A DNA stretch of 64,000 nucleotides from assembly GCA_947259915.1 (NCBI GenBank), contig CAMYOC010000002.1, forward strand, positions 62,001-126,000. Direction: 5' to 3'. Below the pieces are notes generated by a model, which saw only the letters and a list, made by a program, of their open reading frames with translations, was not told the DNA's origin and did not search any database. This document shows, one piece after another, positions 7,535 through 16,674 of the stretch. The number at the start of each line of letters is the position of its first letter. Positions within the stretch are counted from its first letter, which is position 1. Origin of the DNA: an uncultured Gammaproteobacteria bacterium (lineage in GTDB: Bacteria > Pseudomonadota > Gammaproteobacteria > Steroidobacterales > XN24). A program made the translations under genes and the position numbers.

Positions 7535-10195
7535 ATGCGTGCCAGAGTGGTCGCGCTTTATGAACGGATCGTCCTCGGCCGACCCGTGGCAGTCCTTCTG
7601 GTTACGCTGCTGACAGTGGCTCTGTTCGGTTGGTTCGCGCCGCAATTCCGTCTCGATGCGTCGGCCGACTCCCTGACCCTGGAAAACGATCGCGGCCTGC
7701 GCTATTACCGCTCGATACGGGCGCGCTACGGATCCGACGACTACCTGATCGTCACCTACACGCCGCAGGCGGAACTGTTCAGCCCTCAGGTCCTGGAGGA
7801 CCTCGGCCGTTTGCGCGATCAGCTTGCCGGACTGGAGCGAGTGGAGTCCGTACTCAGCCTGCTGGACGTGCCGCTGCTGGAGAGCCCGCCGCTGGACCTC
7901 AGGCAGTTGCCCGAGGGCATCCGCTATCTCCGCCAGCCCGACGTGGATCGGGTTAGCGCGCGGCGCGAATTGCTCGACAGCGTCCTGTACCGGAATCTGA
8001 TCATCAGCCCGGACGGACGTACCACCGCCCTGCGGGTCGATTTCGCCATCGACGAGACATACCGGCGCTTGCGTGACCGCCGCGATCAGCTGCGCGCGCA
8101 AGAGCTGGGCGGCACTCTGGACAGCGACGAGACTGAGGAGCTGGCGGCTGTCAGCGAGGAATTTCGCGCCTACGCGGAAACCCTGATGGAGCAAGAGCGG
8201 CAGGACATCGCCGCCGTGCGCGCGGTGATGGCGCAACACGCGGATATGGCCAGCCTGCACCTGGGCGGCGTCCCCATGATCGTCGCCGACTCGATCGCGT
8301 TCATCCGCCATGATCTGCTGGTTTTCGGCATCGCGGTGCTGCTTTTCCTGGTGCTGATCCTCTCTCTGGCTTTCCGCCGGTGGCGCTGGGTCGCGTTGCC
8401 CATGGCGACCTGTCTGGCCACTAGCATCATCATGGTCGGCTATCTCGGCATGCTCGACTGGCGCGTGACTGTGGTGTCGTCAAACTTCCTCTCTCTGCTC
8501 CTGATCCTGACCCTGGCCCTTGCTCTACACCTCATTGTCCGCTATCGGGAGCACCACCATGATGACCCGGCCGCCGACCAGGCCACGCTGGTCAGCCGAA
8601 CGGTGCGCAGCAAGACCATCCCCTGCCTGTACACGGCGCTGACCACGATGGTGGCGTTCGGCTCGCTGGTCGTCAGCGATATCCGGCCGGTAATTGACTT
8701 CGGCTGGATGATGGTGGTCGGCCTGGCCGTGGGTTTCGTCGTCTGCTTCACCTTGCTGCCGGCCGGTCTGATGTTGCTCGAGCCAGGTGAGCCCGCCTCG
8801 CTGCATGACCTGACCGACAGGATCACGCGCTTCTTCGCCCGCCTGATCCATCAGCACAGTCCTGCGACGCTGGTCACGTATGGATTGTTGACTGTGCTGT
8901 TCCTCGCCGGCACGACCCGGTTGACAGTGGAGAATCGTTTTATCGATTACTACAAGGAATCCACCGAGATTTTCCAGGGCATGGCGCTGATCGATCGCGA
9001 ACTCGGCGGCACCACGCCGCTGGATGTGATCATCGACGCGCCGGCCGAACTGCCCGAGCCGGAGTCTGTTGGCCCGGTTATTGACGTAAGCGGAGACTCA
9101 CCCGGGACCGCGGCCGAACACCGGAGCACGACCGAGGATGAGTTGGCCGAGGATGAGTGGGCCGAGGAATTCGGGATCGACTTCGAGGCGGAGTACGGAG
9201 ACGAGGCCGGCGGTATCACCGCGACCAGCCACTGGTTCAACCACCGCCATATCGGCGAGGTGGCTCGCATCCACGATTACCTCGACGGGCTGCCCGAGAC
9301 CGGCAAAGTGATCTCGCTGATGACCACTGCGCGACTACTGCAACAACTCGATCCGTCGTTGCTGGAAGACGACTACCTGCTTTCCATCGTCTATCAGCGT
9401 CTGCCGGAGGACGTGAAGGCAGACCTCATCGCGCCCTATCTCTCTGCCGACGGCAACCAGCTGCGTTTCGCCATCCGCGTGTTCGAGTCGGACCCGAGCC
9501 TGCGCCGTCAGCAGCTGTTGGATGCGATCCGGGCGAAGCTGAGTGGAGACCTGGGCCTGATGCCGGAGCAAGTCCAATTGACCGGCATGCTGGTACTGTA
9601 CAACAACATGCTGCAGAGCCTGTTTCGCTCGCAGATCCTGACCCTGGGCGCGGTGTTCCTGGCCATCATGCTCATGTTCGTGATCCTGTTCCGTTCGTTG
9701 CGGGTGGCGGTGATCGCGGTAATCCCGAATGTCGCATCCGGCGTCTTCGTGCTCGGCCTGATGGGCTGGCTGGCGATTCCGCTGGACCTGATGACCATCA
9801 CCATTGCCGCCATCACCATCGGCATTGCGGTGGACGACACCATCCACTATGTCTGCCGGTTCAGGAAGGAGTTCGAGACCGATCGCGGCTACTGGCCGGC
9901 GGTCCACCGCTGCCACGGCACCATCGGCCGGGCCATGTACTACACCAGCGTCACCATCATGATGGGCTTCTCGATCCTGGCCCTGTCCAACTTCGTGCCC
10001 ACTATCTACTTTGGCCTGCTGACCGGCTGCGCCATGATCGTGGCTCTGTTGGCGAACCTGACACTGCTGCCGGTGCTGCTGGTAGTGTGCCGGGCTTTTG
10101 GCCCGCCGGTTGTCAGTCGCGAGCAGCCGCTGAAATCCGTCAGCGATGCTCGCCATTGGCGGCACATCCGGTCGCGCGTGGGGCGTTCCCGCTAG
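7535..10195 (+). CDS. RND superfamily exporter (MMPL type)
   Basis: 886 aa with the duplicated RND layout: one N-terminal helix (about 18-37), a soluble domain, a five-helix bundle (about 265-425), then helix 7 near 450, a second soluble domain, and a final bundle (about 690-860) containing GIAVDDTIHYVCRF. This matches hydrophobe/amphiphile exporters of the MMPL/HpnN group that move lipids or hydrophobic molecules through the inner membrane. The second soluble domain carries an unusually acidic insert around residues 505-560. It begins 77 bp after the CODH operon on the same strand and may be co-transcribed, but a functional link is unproven. Confidence 0.85.
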   Translation: MRARVVALYERIVLGRPVAVLLVTLLTVALFGWFAPQFRLDASADSLTLENDRGLRYYRSIRARYGSDDYLIVTYTPQAELFSPQVLEDLGRLRDQLAGLERVESVLSLLDVPLLESPPLDLRQLPEGIRYLRQPDVDRVSARRELLDSVLYRNLIISPDGRTTALRVDFAIDETYRRLRDRRDQLRAQELGGTLDSDETEELAAVSEEFRAYAETLMEQERQDIAAVRAVMAQHADMASLHLGGVPMIVADSIAFIRHDLLVFGIAVLLFLVLILSLAFRRWRWVALPMATCLATSIIMVGYLGMLDWRVTVVSSNFLSLLLILTLALALHLIVRYREHHHDDPAADQATLVSRTVRSKTIPCLYTALTTMVAFGSLVVSDIRPVIDFGWMMVVGLAVGFVVCFTLLPAGLMLLEPGEPASLHDLTDRITRFFARLIHQHSPATLVTYGLLTVLFLAGTTRLTVENRFIDYYKESTEIFQGMALIDRELGGTTPLDVIIDAPAELPEPESVGPVIDVSGDSPGTAAEHRSTTEDELAEDEWAEEFGIDFEAEYGDEAGGITATSHWFNHRHIGEVARIHDYLDGLPETGKVISLMTTARLLQQLDPSLLEDDYLLSIVYQRLPEDVKADLIAPYLSADGNQLRFAIRVFESDPSLRRQQLLDAIRAKLSGDLGLMPEQVQLTGMLVLYNNMLQSLFRSQILTLGAVFLAIMLMFVILFRSLRVAVIAVIPNVASGVFVLGLMGWLAIPLDLMTITIAAITIGIAVDDTIHYVCRFRKEFETDRGYWPAVHRCHGTIGRAMYYTSVTIMMGFSILALSNFVPTIYFGLLTGCAMIVALLANLTLLPVLLVVCRAFGPPVVSREQPLKSVSDARHWRHIRSRVGRSR

Positions 10196-10211
10196 CGGCG
10201 CGCAGCGCCGC
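10195..10211 (+). terminator. Stem-loop at the stop codon of the RND gene
   Basis: Perfect 7-bp GC stem GCGGCGC-GCA-GCGCCGC beginning in the stop codon. There is no T-run, so a classical intrinsic terminator is not supported; it may stall polymerase or protect the 3' end. Confidence 0.25.
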
Positions 10212-10213
10212 CG

Positions 10214-10498
10214 GGCAACCGTAAAACCGGCACTGAAATCACCCGTTTCCTTGCCATCAGAAGCCCTTGCTCCATCCCAGGCGCTGGTCTGGCCCCGGCG
10301 GCAGAGGCGGCAGCGCACTGCCAGCGCGAGAGAGAAAACGGCGGACAGCGTGTCTGTCTTTGTCTGCAGGTATGGCCGCTGCCGCCGGCACTGTTGGAGG
10401 CCACCGAATGGCAGGCATTTATGCAAAGCGTGGGCGCCGATAACGCGAGGCAGCTTGCCGCATTGCGCAGCTCCGGAAAGGAGCCGGCTCCCCGCTGA
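10214..10498 (+). pseudogene. Possible gene remnant, open frame without a start
   Basis: The 443-bp gap between the RND gene and the nuclease gene holds a 95-codon open frame ending at a TGA (10496-10498). Its C-terminal part reads like real protein (QVWPLPPALLEATEWQAFMQ, then VGADNARQLAALRSS) but no good start codon or ribosome site exists upstream. It may be the decayed end of a lost gene. Nothing else was recognised in this gap. Confidence 0.2.
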
Positions 10499-10638
10499 TC
10501 GACCTGGCTTGCCGCATGGATCCAGCCACGTTCTGACCAGGCAACATGCTCCGCGGGCACCCCCTCGGGACAGCGCTCGCCCGAGCGGCGCCAGATTTCG
10601 CATATATCAGCAGGGCACGGATGCGCTAGGATTCCTGT

Positions 10639-12117
10639 ATGAGCGATCATCAACTATCCAAGACCCGCATGCTGTCCGGCTGGCAGTGCGCCAAACGTCT
10701 GTGGCTGGACGCCCATGAGCCGGGCGAGGCCGTGGTCTCCCGCGAAACGCTGCGCGCGTTTGCCAAGGGTCATAAGGTCGGCACAACCGGCCACACGCTG
10801 TTCCCGGGCGGCCTGCTGATCGGAGGTGATCGCACTACCCCGGCACAGGCCGTGGAAGAAACCCGCAAAGCGCTGACAGGCCGCGACTCGGTGACGCTGT
10901 TCGAGGCGGCATTCATTCATCAGCACGTTATGGTCCGAACCGACGTGCTGGTGCGCAACGCGCTCGGCGATCTGCGGCTGATCGAGGTCAAGGCCGCCAC
11001 CGGTGTGAAGCCCTATCACTATATCGATTGCGCGATCCAGGCCTGGGTGCTGGCCGGGCTCGGGCTGCATCCGACACGGATCGAACTGGCTCACGTCAAC
11101 AACGCCTTTGTCTATCACGGCCAGAATGATTACAGCGGTCTGCTGGTGTTCCAGGACGTGACCGACAAGGTCGCGCCGATGCTGGAGCAGGTGCCGAGCT
11201 GGGTGGACGAATTCCTCGATGTGCTGGACGGCGAACGTCCACCGATCGATCTCGGACCCCAGTGCAAAAACCCCTATCTGTGCCCGTTCCTGGACTATTG
11301 CACCCCGCCCCAGCCCGATTACCCGGTCAGCTGTCTGCCCGGCGGCGGCAAGAGCGTGTGGCAGTTACGGGCTGCCGGTGTCGAGGACATCCGCGATATA
11401 CCCGCCGGCACCCTCGGCAGCGAGATCCAGGAGTGGGTGCGCCGGGTCACCATCGATGGCAAACCGGAACTCAAGCCAGCGGCGGCGGCTGAGCTCGGCA
11501 CGCTGGGGTGGCCGCGTTATTTCTTCGACTTCGAGACCGTCGACTTCGCGGTGCCGATCTGGTCCGGTACCCGGCCCTACCAGGCGCTGCCGTTCCAGTG
11601 GTCCTGCCATGTACAGCACGAGGACGGACGCATCGAGCACCGTGAGTTCCTCGCCGATGCGAACGGGCCGCCGATGCGCGCCTGCGCCGAGAGTCTGATC
11701 CTCGCGCTGGAGAGCGAGGGCCCGGTCTTTGTCTACACCGGTTTCGAACAGCGGGTGCTCAAAGATCTCGCCAGCCTGTTCCCGGACCTGGGCGACGATC
11801 TGAACGCCATCATCGACCGGCTCTACGATCTGCATCCGCTGACCCGTGCCAATTACTACCACCCGGACATGAAGGGCTCCTGGTCGATCAAGGCGGTACT
11901 GCCGACCCTGGCCGGCGAGCCGGGACAGAGTGCGCCGGACTATGACGAGCTCGGCGAAATCCAGGAAGGCACGGCCGCCTCGGAGGCATTTCTCGAGATG
12001 CTCGACCCGGCGACCAGTGATGATCGCCGCCGGTCGCTGCGCGGGGACCTGCTGGCCTATTGCGCGCTCGACACCCAGGCGCTGGTGACGCTGACCCAGG
12101 CCCTGGCCCGGGTCTGA
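10639..12117 (+). CDS. DUF2779 protein: Cas4-like nuclease fused to DEDDy exonuclease
   Basis: 492 aa. The N-terminal half has the PD-(D/E)XK signature (Asp102, Glu116-x-Lys118 in LIEVKAAT, and a Gln-containing YHYIDCAIQ helix). It also has four cysteines in Cas4/AddB order: Cys17 near the N-terminus and Cys209/Cys215/Cys221 after the nuclease core, a likely 4Fe-4S site. The C-terminal half carries YFFDFET (Asp298, Glu300) and a terminal YCALD (YxxxD), the marks of an RNase H-fold DEDDy exonuclease. Expected role is DNA or RNA processing in repair or defence. No CRISPR array or cas genes are near. The ATG lacks a strong ribosome site. Confidence 0.8.
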   Translation: MSDHQLSKTRMLSGWQCAKRLWLDAHEPGEAVVSRETLRAFAKGHKVGTTGHTLFPGGLLIGGDRTTPAQAVEETRKALTGRDSVTLFEAAFIHQHVMVRTDVLVRNALGDLRLIEVKAATGVKPYHYIDCAIQAWVLAGLGLHPTRIELAHVNNAFVYHGQNDYSGLLVFQDVTDKVAPMLEQVPSWVDEFLDVLDGERPPIDLGPQCKNPYLCPFLDYCTPPQPDYPVSCLPGGGKSVWQLRAAGVEDIRDIPAGTLGSEIQEWVRRVTIDGKPELKPAAAAELGTLGWPRYFFDFETVDFAVPIWSGTRPYQALPFQWSCHVQHEDGRIEHREFLADANGPPMRACAESLILALESEGPVFVYTGFEQRVLKDLASLFPDLGDDLNAIIDRLYDLHPLTRANYYHPDMKGSWSIKAVLPTLAGEPGQSAPDYDELGEIQEGTAASEAFLEMLDPATSDDRRRSLRGDLLAYCALDTQALVTLTQALARV

Positions 12118-12158
12118 GTGCTAGGATTCGATCTCAACGCCACCTCAGGACCTGTCCC

Positions 12159-12827
12159 ATGATCACCGTGCATCATCTCGAGAACTCCCGGTCGCAGCGC
12201 GTGCTCTGGCTGCTGGAGGAGCTCGGTCTCGACTACAAGATCAAGCTATACAAGCGTGATCCGGTGACCATGCTCGGTCCGGGCTCGCTCAAGAAGATCC
12301 ACCCGCTGGGCAAGTCGCCAGTCGTGGTCGATGACGGCCGCGTGATCGCCGAATCCGGCGCGATCATCGAGTATCTGGTCGGCCGTTATGACAAGGACAA
12401 ACTCATCCCGCCGGCGGACAGCGACGCGCGGCTTGCTTACACCTACTGGCTGCACTACGCCGAGGGCTCGTTGATGCCGGTGTTGCTGTTAAAGCTGGTC
12501 TTCGACCGGCTCGCCAGCCCGCCGATGCCGCTGCTGATGCGGCCGGCGGCGGCGCTGATCGCGATGGGCGTCAAGGGCAAGTTTGTCGCACCACGGCTCA
12601 AGGATCAGCTCGATTTTTGCGAACAATCCCTGGCAGAGACCGGATGGTTTGCTGGCGACGACTTCACGGCTGCCGATATACAGATGAGCTTTCCGATGGA
12701 GGCCGTGGCGGCCCGCGGAGCGGCTGGCGACCGCGCCAATATCGCGGCGTTTGTCGAGCGCATCCACGCGCGGCCGGCTTATGCAAAAGCCCTCGAGCGT
12801 GGCGGCCCGTACGATTACGCCGACTGA
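12159..12827 (+). CDS. Glutathione S-transferase family protein
   Basis: 222 aa, usual GST length. The N-terminal thioredoxin-like domain starts ITVHHLENSRSQRVLWLLEE, with the Ser/Arg glutathione contact region and the conserved cis-Pro and ESGAIIEYL glutathione-binding turn. The C-terminal helical domain has the N-capping motif GDDFTAADIQMSFP. Start chosen at the ATG that begins the domain; the longer reading frame upstream overlaps the nuclease gene. Likely cytosolic detoxification enzyme; substrate unknown. It lies 41 bp after the DUF2779 gene. Confidence 0.88.
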   Translation: MITVHHLENSRSQRVLWLLEELGLDYKIKLYKRDPVTMLGPGSLKKIHPLGKSPVVVDDGRVIAESGAIIEYLVGRYDKDKLIPPADSDARLAYTYWLHYAEGSLMPVLLLKLVFDRLASPPMPLLMRPAAALIAMGVKGKFVAPRLKDQLDFCEQSLAETGWFAGDDFTAADIQMSFPMEAVAARGAAGDRANIAAFVERIHARPAYAKALERGGPYDYAD

Positions 12828-12854
12828 CCTGGCGTCTGGTCACAGGAGAAATCC

Positions 12855-13160
12855 ATGAATAGACGATTTGTCTTCGCAGCGCTGCTGATCGGATCGATCA
12901 CGCTATCGCCGGGCCCGGCCCTGGCCACTGACAACGGCCCGGATGCGGCCAGCGCGCTGATGCGACTGGTGCAGGAGGAGTCTGAGCAGACCCTGTTCCT
13001 GCGCTGCTGCTGGGCGCGCGGACGGGCGGGATTCCGCTATTGCCAGGAGTACGGCATCTGCGAATCCGATCGCGAGTCCGTCTGTGAGGGTATCGGCCCC
13101 GCGGAGGGCCGCACGCTCGCTTGCAGCGAGGCGCCACCGACGCTACCCGAGGGCGGCTGA
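12855..13160 (+). CDS. Small secreted cysteine-rich protein
   Basis: 101 aa with a clear signal peptide (MNRRFVFAALLIGSITL..., cleavage after ALA near residue 25). The mature part is about 76 aa with six cysteines (RCCW, YCQEYGIC, SVC, LAC), suggesting up to three disulfides in the periplasm. No family recognised. It starts 27 bp after the GST gene behind an AGGAG ribosome site, so it is probably co-transcribed with it. Confidence 0.65.
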   Translation: MNRRFVFAALLIGSITLSPGPALATDNGPDAASALMRLVQEESEQTLFLRCCWARGRAGFRYCQEYGICESDRESVCEGIGPAEGRTLACSEAPPTLPEGG

Positions 13161-13314
13161 GACCCGGGTCTTTGGCCTCACTCTGTTGATTTCACGCGGG
13201 CGGCTGTCCCGCGCGAACCGCGCTCGCCGTCATCGTGTGCAGGCTGAAACTGCCGCAAACCTTCATCCTCTGCGCTAAGCTCATTAGAGCGCGCCCGTCC
13301 CAGGGTTTTGCGCC

Positions 13315-13779
13315 ATGGGGGATATGAACATGACAATTCACAAGAAAAAAAGTTACGCCAGACCGTTGCTCGCCCTGATCCTTGTCGCTCCGCTGGCGCT
13401 GGGAACCTCATCTCTGGCCCAGGCCGATCAATGTTCGGACCCAAGCGATGTTGACGTAAAGATCACTGTAAAAAACAGCTGCGGGATCAGCGTGGCGCCG
13501 GCCAACACGGCGGACAAGTGCGGCTTGACCTCGGGCTGCGTCAAGATCAGGAAGGACAAATGGCTGCGCTGGAAGGCCTTGGATGCGGAGGATAACCCGG
13601 TCAATTTCGAACTCGTCTTCAGCCCATTCGACCCAAACCCGATCAAATCTTCCAAAGGCTGCGCCAGACAGAAGATCAAGAACGACACACCTGTCGCCGA
13701 GTACAAATACACGGTCGTGATCACGGACGGCGATTGTGCGGGCAAGTTCAGGGACCCGCGGATCAAAGTCGAGGATTAG
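13315..13779 (+). CDS. Exported protein of unknown function
   Basis: 154 aa or slightly less: three in-frame ATGs (13315, 13324, 13330) compete. The last gives a clean signal peptide (MTIHKKKSYARPLLALILV, cleavage after AQA) with GGGGG at good distance. The mature protein is beta-rich with six cysteines (QCSD, NSCG, KCGL, SGCV, KGCA, GDCA), Lys/Asp-rich, and looks like a small immunoglobulin-like or cupredoxin-like fold, but no metal site is obvious. Function unknown. Confidence 0.65.
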   Translation: MGDMNMTIHKKKSYARPLLALILVAPLALGTSSLAQADQCSDPSDVDVKITVKNSCGISVAPANTADKCGLTSGCVKIRKDKWLRWKALDAEDNPVNFELVFSPFDPNPIKSSKGCARQKIKNDTPVAEYKYTVVITDGDCAGKFRDPRIKVED

Positions 13780-13898
13780 CCACGACTGCTTACGGCGGTC
13801 CGGGCAGAGCGAACAAGGGCCCGCGTTTGTCGTTGCCGCGGGTGCTTCAGCCCCATCAGGAGCGCTGCGACCTTTGCCCGATCCGATCGCCATAAACG

Positions 13899-14690
13899 AT
13901 GCCGAGCGAGTCTGAAATAAGGGATCTGCCTGCCCGCGGCAGTATGCGGCTGCGCGGGGCTGAGGTGAGCCGGCTCGAGACCTTTGTCGATGCGGCGTTC
14001 GCCTTCGCGCTGACGTTGCTGGTGATCTCTTTTGACGAACTGCCGGCCAGTTACTCGGAACTGGCCGAGGCACTACGCAGCATCCCGGCGTTCGCAGCCA
14101 GTTTCACCATCATCGTGATGTTCTGGATCGCGCATCGGAACTGGAGCCAGCGTTACGGTCTCGATGACAGTCTGAGCACGATTATCAGCCTCAGCCTGGT
14201 GTTCGTGATCATGGTCTATGTCTATCCGCTACGCAGCATGATGGCGGCGGCGATGAGCGCGATAACCGGCGGGTGGGTACCGAGTACGTTCACGCTGGAG
14301 GGCCCGGACGAGGCGCGCAGCCTGTTTACCCTGTATGGCGTGGGTTTCACCACCGCCAGTGCCTGCATCGTGTTGCTCAACGTCCGGGCGCTGTCTTTTG
14401 CCGATGCGCTGGGTCTCAACGCGATCGAGCGCTATATCACACGGGCGGAAATCGCAGCCTGGTCCATCGTCGGCAGTTTCGGCGTTCTGTCGGCGTCACT
14501 GGCTTGGTTGATGCCAGATCGTATGATCGGGCTGGCCGGCTGGAGCTACGCCCTGCTGGGGTTGATCATGCCGATATTCGGCCGCGTCTCGGGCCGCAGG
14601 GCCGGACGATATCGTGACCCGGAGTCGCCTGCTGCAAGCGGATCAGCGACCGACAGCGCCGATTGTGGCCAGGGCGACATCACGGAGTAG
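13899..14690 (+). CDS. TMEM175-like (DUF1211) potassium channel family protein
   Basis: 263 aa, six predicted membrane helices. The first helix contains RLETFVDAAFAFALTLLVIS, the bacterial TMEM175 signature (R-x-x-x-F-x-D-A-x-F-A-F-x-x-T-L), followed by FWIAHRNW after helix 2. Bacterial members form tetrameric K+-leak channels. The C-terminal tail after residue 230 is polar and acidic. An alternative start at residue 16 is possible. The gene is convergent with the DUF5666 lipoprotein gene. Confidence 0.8.
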   Translation: MPSESEIRDLPARGSMRLRGAEVSRLETFVDAAFAFALTLLVISFDELPASYSELAEALRSIPAFAASFTIIVMFWIAHRNWSQRYGLDDSLSTIISLSLVFVIMVYVYPLRSMMAAAMSAITGGWVPSTFTLEGPDEARSLFTLYGVGFTTASACIVLLNVRALSFADALGLNAIERYITRAEIAAWSIVGSFGVLSASLAWLMPDRMIGLAGWSYALLGLIMPIFGRVSGRRAGRYRDPESPAASGSATDSADCGQGDITE

Positions 14691-14715
14691 GTCGGCCACG
14701 ATCGAGCGCGCACGA

Positions 14716-14749
14716 AAACAAAAAAGGGGTCCGCCAATCGGCGGACCCC
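14716..14749 (-). terminator. Intrinsic terminator of the DUF5666 lipoprotein gene
   Basis: Perfect 10-bp stem GGGGTCCGCC/GGCGGACCCC with AATC loop. On the minus strand it is followed by a T-run (plus-strand A6 before the stem). It lies 59 bp past the stop at 14808. Confidence 0.9.
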
Positions 14750-14807
14750 TGTCGTTGCGAGAGAAATGCCGTCCACAGTCCTCTGCACCGTGGACGGAGA
14801 TTCCACC

Positions 14808-16307
14808 CTACACTTCTGTCTTCACTTCGTCGGCGATGCCGTCGAGATCATCGTCTTCGACTTCGACGAAGTCACCGCTTGCAGGCACTCCCTCGTCGTA
14901 CTCGGTGCCGGCATCCAGTCCGAAGCGGATATCAAGCACAGTAATCGCGACATCCGCTTCGACGTCATCAGCCGGTGCCTGGATCTCATAGCGGGAGTTA
15001 TCCTCACGCTCGAGACGGCTGGCGACGAGATCACCCGCGTCGTTGCGATATGCCTTGACCTTGGCGAAGCTGCCGGGATTGAGGTCGCCGAGATCGAAAT
15101 GGGCGCTGCCGTCATCGTCGGCAAACAGTGTACGCTCGTTGATCTCGACCTCGATCGTGCCGGCCAGCGGTGGGAAGGCGAAGCTCAGAGTGCCCACCTT
15201 GGTCGCGCCGATGGGATCGACAACGGCCACCTGCCCGCGGACGATCAGCTCGCCGTCGTCGTTGTCAGCACCTTCGATCTCGATCTCACGGACCCGTAGC
15301 GAGTCGCCGTCGTATTCACCCTCCGCCTTGACAAACTGACCCTCGGCGCTCTGGTCGTCGATGGCGTCGCGCAAACTGGCAGGCTGGTACTCGGTGCTAG
15401 CGTCGAAGATGAGCTCCACGCCGCCAATGCTCCAGGTGCCGTTGGCAAAATCGAGGAGGCCCTCGATCTCCACTTCGCCGTCATCTTCATCAAAGTAGTC
15501 ATCGTCCTCGAGTTCAACCTTGCTGGCGAGGAGATCCTGGGGCGCGCCGACGGGGTCGGGAAGGGTGCCCTCTACCTCGACGTACTGACCGTCCTGGACG
15601 CCCGCATCGGGAATCTCGGCACCGGGCGCCAGCGTCACGTTGAGCTGACTGCCATCGGCAAGGACCAGCGCGAAGGTGCTGCCATCAAAGCCGGACACGG
15701 TGCCCTTGGCCTCGAATTCATCGTCGTTAGCGTCTTCTTTCTCTATGTAGGTGGCGAATAGCAGACCGTCGGCGTAGAAGCCGCTGACCTCCACGTGGTC
15801 ACCGTCACGCAGGCTGTCGAAGCCGAAACTGCGGTCGTCCTCGCTGCGGAAGATGGTCGTGTTGTCATCGGCCTGCACCTGCACACCGAAAACGGTGAAG
15901 TTCTTGATCGCCGCGTCGGTCGGATCCAATGCCATGTTGGCCACTGGTCCCTCCAGTTCGTCGTCATAGTCGATGCGATCCGCACGGCCGGAGCGGCCGT
16001 CGTCGGAGACCGTACCTTCGACCCTGACCACCATGCCGACCGACAGGGCACTGTCGTCGAACGCGGTCGAGTCGTCCACTTTGTAGCTGGCAGTACTGGT
16101 GTCAAAGCGGACGCCGTTGACATAGACGCTGCCAAAGCCAGTGATCGGTCCGACCACTGTCATCGCGGTGTCAGCCGGGGGCGGGTTGACCACCGGAGGC
16201 GGGTTGTTGGCCACAGCGCCACCTCCACCACCGCCGCCACCGCAGCCGGTTAGAGCCAGAGAGAATCCAAGCGCTGCTGAAAGGGCAGCCAGTCTGTTCG
16301 TGTTCAT
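14808..16307 (-). CDS. DUF5666 repeat lipoprotein
   Basis: 499 aa from the ATG that follows AAAGG; a longer frame upstream lacks a ribosome site. The signal peptide ends in the lipobox LTGC, followed by a run of eight glycines and a Pro-rich linker. The rest is five to six repeats of about 70 aa, each with a G-x-V-x-x-F core, a D-x-x-T, L-x-x-G-x-x-V-E-V-x-G, and a terminal I-E-x-E-D, the pattern of DUF5666 small beta-barrel domains. Very acidic (many Asp/Glu runs such as LEDDDYFDEDDGEVE), which could bind Ca2+. Probably anchored to the outer membrane; role unknown. Confidence 0.8.
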   Translation of the reverse strand: MNTNRLAALSAALGFSLALTGCGGGGGGGGAVANNPPPVVNPPPADTAMTVVGPITGFGSVYVNGVRFDTSTASYKVDDSTAFDDSALSVGMVVRVEGTVSDDGRSGRADRIDYDDELEGPVANMALDPTDAAIKNFTVFGVQVQADDNTTIFRSEDDRSFGFDSLRDGDHVEVSGFYADGLLFATYIEKEDANDDEFEAKGTVSGFDGSTFALVLADGSQLNVTLAPGAEIPDAGVQDGQYVEVEGTLPDPVGAPQDLLASKVELEDDDYFDEDDGEVEIEGLLDFANGTWSIGGVELIFDASTEYQPASLRDAIDDQSAEGQFVKAEGEYDGDSLRVREIEIEGADNDDGELIVRGQVAVVDPIGATKVGTLSFAFPPLAGTIEVEINERTLFADDDGSAHFDLGDLNPGSFAKVKAYRNDAGDLVASRLEREDNSRYEIQAPADDVEADVAITVLDIRFGLDAGTEYDEGVPASGDFVEVEDDDLDGIADEVKTEV

Positions 16308-16674
16308 CGGTTCATACCTTTGTTGAGGCCGGGGATCGGTTCCGCTCAGGCCATCCATGTGTGCCCGAGTCGGATTTGACTCTATCTGAAATTTTATATC
16401 TGTGCAACTTTATCCCAAATATAAAAAACACCTCCTCCGGACAGATCCATTTTATTTGCCTCGAGTTATCTAGTAATTTATTGTTTTATATAGGTTTTTG
16501 TCCATTTGTTCGCCAGTCTGAGTTCCTGTCCTCGAACCCGTCGCTGGTGCCGGATTCCGCCGGCGCGGTGCAGCCGACCCGGCCTCGAAACCAGACAACG
16601 CGAGACGCGGCGACAAATTGGTCGTAGACTTCGCTCCTCACGGGACGGTCAAGACCAACAACACTCACCGACCG
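16308..16674. other. AT-rich intergenic region between divergent genes
   Basis: 367 bp separating the DUF5666 lipoprotein (minus) and the TolB/TPR gene (plus). Positions about 16370-16510 are strikingly AT-rich compared with all surroundings. A minus-strand 18-codon frame (16394-16450, MDLSGGGVFYIWDKVAQI) has GAGG 8 nt before its ATG and might be a leader peptide, but this is speculative. Promoters for both neighbours probably lie here. Confidence 0.5.

Noticed and set aside
9335-10603. 422-codon minus-strand frame over the RND gene end
   Set aside because: Shadow; includes Arg/Gln/His-rich low-complexity sequence.
10639-12117. Defence island or CRISPR adaptation module around the Cas4-like gene
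   Set aside because: Neighbours are a GST and an exporter; no cas, restriction or toxin genes.
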